Origin: Ignelater luminosus
Taxonomy: Eukaryota; Arthropoda; Insecta; Coleoptera; Elateridae
DNA length: 64,000 bases
Direction: 5' to 3'
Assembly: GCA_011009095.1 (NCBI GenBank)
Contig: VTPC01090622.1
Span: 62,001 to 126,000, forward strand
Part shown: piece by piece, positions 58,701 to 64,000 of the stretch
Numbering within the stretch: the first letter of the stretch is position 1
Layout of the letters: the number at the start of each line of letters is the position of its first letter
Notes under the pieces: generated by a model
What the model saw: only the letters and a program-made list of their open reading frames with translations
Told to the model about the DNA's origin: nothing
Database searches by the model: none
Translations under genes and position numbers: made by a program

Positions 58701-60690
58701 TAGACGTTGGAAATAATTATACCCTGCGTCCTGCTTGCTAACCTACTAAAATTTCAAAGTTCGTCAACTGTAATTGATTAACAAAATAAAAGAGGACTTC
58801 AAAAGATAATCAGCCCCTCAGTGTAAAGTCATAAGTATCAGACATCTCCAAATGAGAGAAAACTAGAAAAAAATACGAGGACACACCGAAAGTACCAATC
58901 AACCAACCACATGGAAAAGTGGCTGAAAGTAACCGTTACATGTTTTAGTCGATATTTTTTAGGTAATTGGAACTTTATACTTTTCATCGAATGGTGTAAT
59001 TAGTTGAGGCGAAAATCAAACAAGTCCATTTTACTACAAGATTCTTTGTAGAGCACAAAGGCGTTCCACATTACCAAGCCTAGAAGACGAAAAGAAATCT
59101 TTTTGCAGTACTTCTTGCTTTTCTTTCTGTGCACGACATTGCGACCTTTAATTTAAAGAATACAAAGATGTTCTTTGCAACCCGGGGTGATGATCACACT
59201 GCAGACGGCTGCATTTTGCCAAAAAGCTTCAGGTGGGTTCGCTTTTTAATTAATTTAAATGGTTGCTTCTTTTTAAAAGCGCTATCATAGCTTTTTTTTT
59301 AATTCTACAATGTTACTTACCAAAGGAGGCCTAGAAAACCTAAAGGTGGTATTTTGGTAAAGATGTCGTCATTCTTCATAACAAATTCATTTGAATTTGA
59401 AGGCGTTAAATAACAATTAAATAAATTAAATCACGCCGAAAGTCATATAAGATTGTAAGGTGATTGTTCTATATGATATCGGGAGAGGGGACGCAAAGGT
59501 ATGAATAAAGAATGACTAAACGTAACTGTAACTGTTTAAAGGCGCTTTATACACATAAGCGCTCTTAGGGGTAATGGGGCGTATGCAAATAGTTGGAAAT
59601 TATAAATACTATTATTTGAGAATTTTATCAATCAAGAAAACATTAGCTATAATGTCAAAATTTCATTTCCTTTTCTTTTAGTAAGCGATTACAAAAAACC
59701 ATCGGAGGTAAAATTCTGTTAACCATACTAAAGATATTAGCTTTACATTACTATAATAATTACAAACGGAAACATTAATTAGACCAGAAACCGCGACCAG
59801 ATCAGTACACGCCGTCCAACACGCTCACCAAATAAATTTCAAATGTACGTTGAATAAAAAAATAATGGAATTATCCACATAACAACATCATCTTGCCTTT
59901 CGCACACCACCAGCAGACACACAAAAAAGAATATTCTCACCTTTTTTTTTGGTGAAACGTTTTCTAATAACCGTATCTCTAAGACCTCCAGGCCTCATGG
60001 CATCTCAAAGATAGTTGGCTCACTGTTCCACCCAAAGGGAAAAAAAGGAAGAACGGGGAAAAAGACCTGCGACGAACATTGTGTGTTAGTCTTGGTAAAA
60101 CAGATTTAAACGCTTTCATACCTGTGACGAACAGGTCCTATTTTCACAATTACAAAATCGCCTCAAAAGGGCGAAGCAACTATATGCTTGTATTGGGGAG
60201 CTATTTCCTATCAGAGATTTATTCTTCTGCAGAGATATTTCTCGAAATATTAATTTTTCTTTTCAAAAGTCAAACAAAAACTCCAAAAAAATTCCATTTT
60301 TAAAACCTACTTTGAGTTATTCCCAGTTGCCATGGTGTACAAAACATGCCAAGTGTATACACATATAAAAATGTTACAGCATACAATGATACCCATGGTA
60401 TGATTGTAATCCAACACAAGTTGCGGTTTTCCCTTCATTCCCTTACTCGTTTACATCTCTACCATTGACAAATGATAGAGATTAGGGAGATATCTACCTT
60501 GCTTTTTCAGTTTATTACATATGGCATTCCTCCATAAAGAGACCAACCTTCGACGGGTCAACCGGGGTCGGTCATCTTTACGCAAAAGTAAGTCGGATAG
60601 GCGCGCTAACTTGTACATTTATAAATTTAATTTATAAAAGAAGAATTAAATTAAATTAAACAAAAATAAAAAAAAATAGTGTCATGAATT
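55745..60690. other. AT-rich non-coding DNA
   Basis: No recognised coding. 58050-58400 is more balanced in composition, with a 66-codon minus-strand frame of no known family. ACCCTGTATA at about 57515 resembles ends seen in many insect elements, but no partner was found. Confidence 0.45.
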
Positions 60691-60694
60691 TATA

Positions 60695-60727
60695 ACACAT
60701 GGGCTGAAAAGTCCCAGGCCTAACAAA
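60695..60727 (+). repeat. mariner left terminal inverted repeat
   Basis: 33 bases, exact reverse complement of 61940-61972; transposase binding and cleavage end. Preceded by TA. Confidence 0.95.
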
Positions 60728-60873
60728 TAGATGGCGCTAGTTCTATTGCATTCACCGCTTTTTCAGTTAGTACTAACCTTCAAAAGACAGCTGTTAAAAT
60801 TTCATGATATTCTATTCATTATTTTGTGAGTTATTGTGCTAAGAGTGACGCTACTTTTGTTATTTTCAAAACA

Positions 60874-61907
60874 ATGGATCAAAAACAATTTCGTGTTTTA
60901 ATTTTACACTGCTTCTTGATGGGAAAAAATACCGTTCAAGCGAAGCAATGGCTTGAAAAGTGTTATGGGGACTCCGCTCCATCAGAAACAACAATAAAAC
61001 GTTGGTTTGCTGACTTCAAACGTGGTCGTAGAGACACCGATGATGCAGAACGCAGTGGACGTCCAAATGAGGCGGTAACACCAGAAAACATCAAAAAAAT
61101 CCACAAAATCGTTTTGAATGATCGAAAAGTGAAGTTGCGTGAGTTAGCTGACATCGTAAAGATATCAAAAGAACGTGTTGGCTTTATATTGCATGAGCAT
61201 TTGACTATGAGAAAGCTCTGCTCAAAGTGGGTGCCGCGTTTGCTCACTGTTCACCAAAAACAAGAACGTGTTGATGTTTCTGAGCAGTGTTTGGCCATGT
61301 TTAAACGTAACAAACCGAAATTTTTGCGTCGATATGTGACAATGGATGAAACAGGGATCCACCACTTCACTCCGGAATCAAAACGATCGTCATCTGAGTG
61401 GACAGCAACTGGTGAACCTCGTCCAAAGCGACCGAAAGCACAACAATCGGCTGGAAAGGTTATGGCCTCGGTATTTTGGGATGTGCGTGGTGTAATATTC
61501 ATCGACTATCTTGAGAAGGGAAATACCATCAACAGTGAATATTATATAGCGTTATTGGAGCGTTTGAAGGCCGAAATTGCAAAGAAACGACGAAAATTTT
61601 GTTTCATCAAGACAACGCACCGTGTCACAAGTCAATCAAAACAATGGCAAAACTACATGAATTGAACTTCGAATTGCTCCCACATCCACCGTATTCGCCA
61701 GATTTGGCTCCCAGCGACTACTGGCTGTTCGCAGACCTAAAAAAAATGCTTGCCGGTAAGAAATTTCGCTCGAATGAAGAGGTTATCGCTGAAACTGAGT
61801 CCTATTTTGAGGCAAAAGATAAATCGTTCTACAAAAGTTGTACTGAAATGTTAAAGCGGCGCTGGAATGATTGCGTTGTTCTTGATGGAAATTACGTTGA
61901 TGAATAA
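60874..61907 (+). pseudogene. mariner transposase, one frameshift
   Basis: Start chosen at the ATG at 60874 (MDQKQFRVLILHCFLMGKNT); an upstream in-frame ATG-like codon lies in non-conserved leader. N-terminal paired-like HTH region: VQAKQWLEKCYGDSAPSETT, IKRWFADFKRGRRDTDD. WVPRLLT block at about residue 120 (61230). First catalytic Asp in YVTMDETGIHHFTPESK. A one-base deletion in the A/T run at about 61594-61600 shifts the frame. The rest continues in the next frame: FHQDNAPCHKSIKTMAKLHE (second Asp) and PHPPYSPDLAPSDYWLFADL (third Asp, 34 residues on, hence DD34D), to TAA at 61905-61907. With the lost base the gene would have 344 codons, the normal mariner length. All three catalytic Asp are present. 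As it stands the protein would be cut before the second Asp, so it is probably inactive. Confidence 0.95.
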
Positions 61908-61939
61908 AGCTAATTTTGAACAAAAAAAACCGTGTTTTC

Positions 61940-61972
61940 TTTGTTAGGCCTGGGACTTTTCAGCCCATGTGT
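61940..61972 (-). repeat. mariner right terminal inverted repeat
   Basis: 33 bases, exact reverse complement of 60695-60727; followed by TA. Confidence 0.95.
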
Positions 61973-61989
61973 TAGATCGCGTGATGTGA

Positions 61990-62450
61990 ATAGCTGTAAA
62001 ACGGATAATTATATTCAATATGCTGCATTTCAAAGCGCACAAAACGCATCAATCCGAATATGCTGCAATCCGATACCAGGAAAAGGACCGCATCTGCCAC
62101 AAGGTATGATTTTTCAAAATTCTTCTTATCCTACTTACCGGCACAATGTCCTCAACAAATAAACTTTACTCAACCGTCAATTTACCCTCAACAACCATCA
62201 GAACCATTGCCAGACTATACACAGACTGATCAATAGAAATAGACTACAATACCGTACAAGAAAAGACCATGGAATGATAATAACCTAGACAAAAAAATTA
62301 CAAAGCAAACAACTTTAAAAGATTGCCGATTTCAAACTGTCGAAAGCACTTCAGAAAAACCGTACGACGAAGAAAATAGCATCTCACCAAGTAAACCTCC
62401 ACCAATATTCATACAGAATGTATTGTACATTAAATCTCTTTGTGTAAAAT
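61990..62450 (+). pseudogene. Jockey-like LINE, ORF1 (gag) C-terminal relic
   Basis: Plus strand. Gln/Pro-rich segment (QPSIYPQQPSEPLPDY at about 62175-62220), then YKKRPWNDNNLDKK, and near 62365-62440 SPSKPPPIFIQNVLYIKSL, the KPPPI(F/Y)V block that ends the RNA-binding region of Jockey-type ORF1 proteins. It lies just upstream of, and on the same strand as, the endonuclease at 62530, as expected for ORF1 to ORF2 order. Stops present; the zinc-knuckle part and much of ORF1 are missing. Its left edge lies close to the mariner end at 61974. Confidence 0.55.
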
Positions 62451-62529
62451 GATCGAGCTTATGGACGAAATGTTTGACTTTCTGATGATTCTCATTTCCA
62501 AACTAAATGTCTACCTACAAATTTGAGTC

Positions 62530-63398
62530 TGTAACGCCAACGGTCTAACAAATCATAGTCAGGAAGTAAAAGTATCCATTTCCCAACACAATATTGACGT
62601 CGTGCTGATTTTTGAGGCACACATGACAAATAAAAGTTATTTTAAATTTCAAGATTATCAAACCTATTCCACCGAACATCCACACGGCAAAGCTCATGGC
62701 AGGACCGCTATAGTAGTAAGAAATAGTATTAGACATTATGTAATAAAAAAAAACCAGTAAAGTAAACATACAAGCAACTTCGATATCAATAGCAGATTGG
62801 CTCGGACAATTGATATTATCTGCTTTTACTGGCCACCAAACAAAACAATTAATGAAAATGAGTACACTACATATTTCAAAACACTTGGTCAAAGATTCAT
62901 CGCAATTGGTATTAGAACTCAATGCATCATCAATGGGGATCAAAGATCATAACTACACGTGGCCGAGTTCTACTCAAAAGTGTAGATACCAACAAGCTCA
63001 GTACTTTGTCTACAGGCCAATCTACCTACTGGCCTACTGATAGGCGAAAGATACCGGATCTCATCGACTTTTGTATCATAAAAGGCATCTCTTCAAACCA
63101 TATAAACCTAGAACGTTCTGATCACTCTCCCTTCCTCATTAATATAAACTCAGAGACACGCCGCATCAACAGACCGCCAACATTAACCAACAGAATGACA
63201 AACTGGAACATACTTAAGGAAATCGTCCCCGAGTCAATTAACTTAAACCTGCCACTCAAATCTACAAAAGATATTGACGAAGCAGTAAAACATCTAATAA
63301 CATCGATCCAAAAAGCTGCCTGCGCTGCTACTCTAGAAAGCTCCTATAAGGAAAAACCGGGATCATATTCCGACTATATAAACAATATGATCCGTGAA
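62530..63398 (+). pseudogene. Jockey-like LINE, ORF2 endonuclease relic
   Basis: Plus strand. CNANGLTNHSQEVKVSIS (normally WNANGL) at about 62530, IDVVLIFEAHMTNKSYF (the SETH motif, Glu kept), AHGRTAIVVRNSIRHYVI, then ICFYWPPN near 62818. In a shifted frame at 62960-63160: GRVLLKSVDTNKLSTLSTGQ, STYWPTDRRKIPDLIDFCII, SDHSPFLININSE (catalytic Asp-His of SDH). The middle GGD.NAKH block is garbled. The frame then runs through the EN-RT linker (NWNILKEIVPESINLNLPLK) and ends at 63401, where the element is broken before RT. Confidence 0.85.
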
Positions 63399-63399
63399 T

Positions 63400-64000
63400 A
63401 AAGCTAAGAGCAAATTGTCTGTCGTATTTAGAGAGGTTAGCTTCTCGGACCACGTGTGATTTCGGTAGTTTTTTATTTCATTTCGAATTTGGTTATTTTG
63501 CCGAGTGAGTTCTAGTGGTCGGCTGGGTTGGAGGTAGTCTGCCATCGACGACGAGTTCGGTTTCTATTCCTGATAAGTTGTTTTATGTTCGGAGGAGGTA
63601 TATCTCAGCCATCAGGGATTTGTATTGGATTTGTTGCATATTATAGGGATGACTGAATTTGGGTAGTGAGGTGTTCCACTTCTTGTTTCCAGGTCTTCGA
63701 CGTTTTGTATGATTGGTATGCTTCAATAATTTGTTTGTAGGTGGTTATGGTAGGCTGGTCAGGAAACGATGTGTCGGTAGGTCGGTGGTGTGTCGTTAAA
63801 GTCGCCGAGATGGAGTAATACGGGGTTCTGATCTGACGTTAGTTCGGGGAGGATGGAGATGTCGTAGTTGAATCTGAGATTTTTCCAGGACAGCAATATC
63901 CAAGACGTCTGGGCGGCCGTGACCGTAGAAAGTGGAAACTGGTGGCCCGACAACGGCAATATCATGGTGCGTGGCGTATTGGTTGAAGACGTTGCCCTTT
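63400..64000 (-). mobile_element. Second Jockey-like LINE, C-terminal endonuclease part, cut by window edge
   Basis: Minus strand, entering at 64000. GNVFNQYATHHDIAVVGPP, then STFYGHGRPDVLDIAVL (the RPDvLDI motif). A one-base frameshift at about 63875 is followed by LKNLRFNYDISILPELTSDQ and NPVLLHLGDF (SDHNPVLL with His replaced by Gln). The linker includes RPLELTRQNNQIRNEIKNYR and HTWSEKLTSLNTTDNLLLAL, then it breaks at about 63400, where the other Jockey fragment begins in the opposite direction. The first half of its endonuclease lies beyond the window. RT is absent on this side. Confidence 0.8.

Larger units (their letters stand above)
60695..61972 (+). mobile_element. mariner transposon, complete with TIRs and TA duplication (1278 bp)
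   Basis: Perfect 33-bp terminal inverted repeats: ACACATGGGCTGAAAAGTCC onward at 60695-60727, with the reverse complement at 61940-61972. The element is flanked by TA on both sides (60693-60694 and 61973-61974), the expected target duplication. It holds one transposase gene on the plus strand with a single frameshift. Length, structure and DD34D catalytic spacing fit the mariner family. Identical TIRs and a nearly intact gene mean this is the youngest insertion in the window. Other copies with intact genes may exist in the genome. Confidence 0.97.

Overview
The window looks like nuclear DNA of an insect (at least an arthropod). It is AT-rich and has almost no long open frames. One short, correctly spliced exon of an insect-type immunoglobulin cell-adhesion gene is present, among transposon families that are common in insect genomes. 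I see no rRNA, tRNA, CRISPR array, operon or prokaryotic gene. No search or alignment program was run; family calls rest on motifs read by translation.

Host gene: the only confident host coding sequence is a 98-base exon on the plus strand at 45991-46088. It has a strong acceptor and donor and encodes the start of a V-type Ig domain of the lachesin / DIP (Dpr-interacting protein) kind. Genes of this class have very long introns, so most or all of the other 63.9 kb is plausibly intron.

Layout: 1-1400, minus-strand RTE-like LINE endonuclease. 5787-6190, IS630/Tc1/mariner-like relic. 6.8-9.1 kb, a dispersed repeat pair. 9430-10410, relic of an uncharacterised multicopy insect family. 14.0-14.6 kb and 19.3-19.85 kb, N- and C-terminal pieces of piggyBac transposase on either side of a degenerate R2-clade LINE (15541-18960, minus). 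20139-20940, relic of a transposase-like uncharacterised family. 22126-26350, a run of minus-strand LINE relics (CR1/Jockey-like, RTE-like, R1-like). 31076-33.4 kb, end of a BEL/Pao element with tandem repeats, split by an 839-bp Transib deletion derivative. 33950-34300, mariner-like relic. 35366-36960, RTE-like LINE. 40531-42762, best copy of the uncharacterised transposase-like family. 43736-44880, another piggyBac relic. 49630-52209, a full-length but dead Transib element. 52990-53690, a 185-bp-arm hairpin. 54980-55075, a tiny TIR element. 55300-55740, a GC-rich degenerate minisatellite. 60695-61972, a nearly intact mariner. 61990-64000, two Jockey-like fragments facing each other.

The genes do not form a pathway. 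The window is a layered deposit of mobile elements in what is probably intronic DNA. The most notable items are the two Transib elements (relatives of RAG1) at CGTCG-like targets, an R2-clade element with no 28S rDNA flank, the young mariner, the long hairpin and the uncharacterised transposase-like family.
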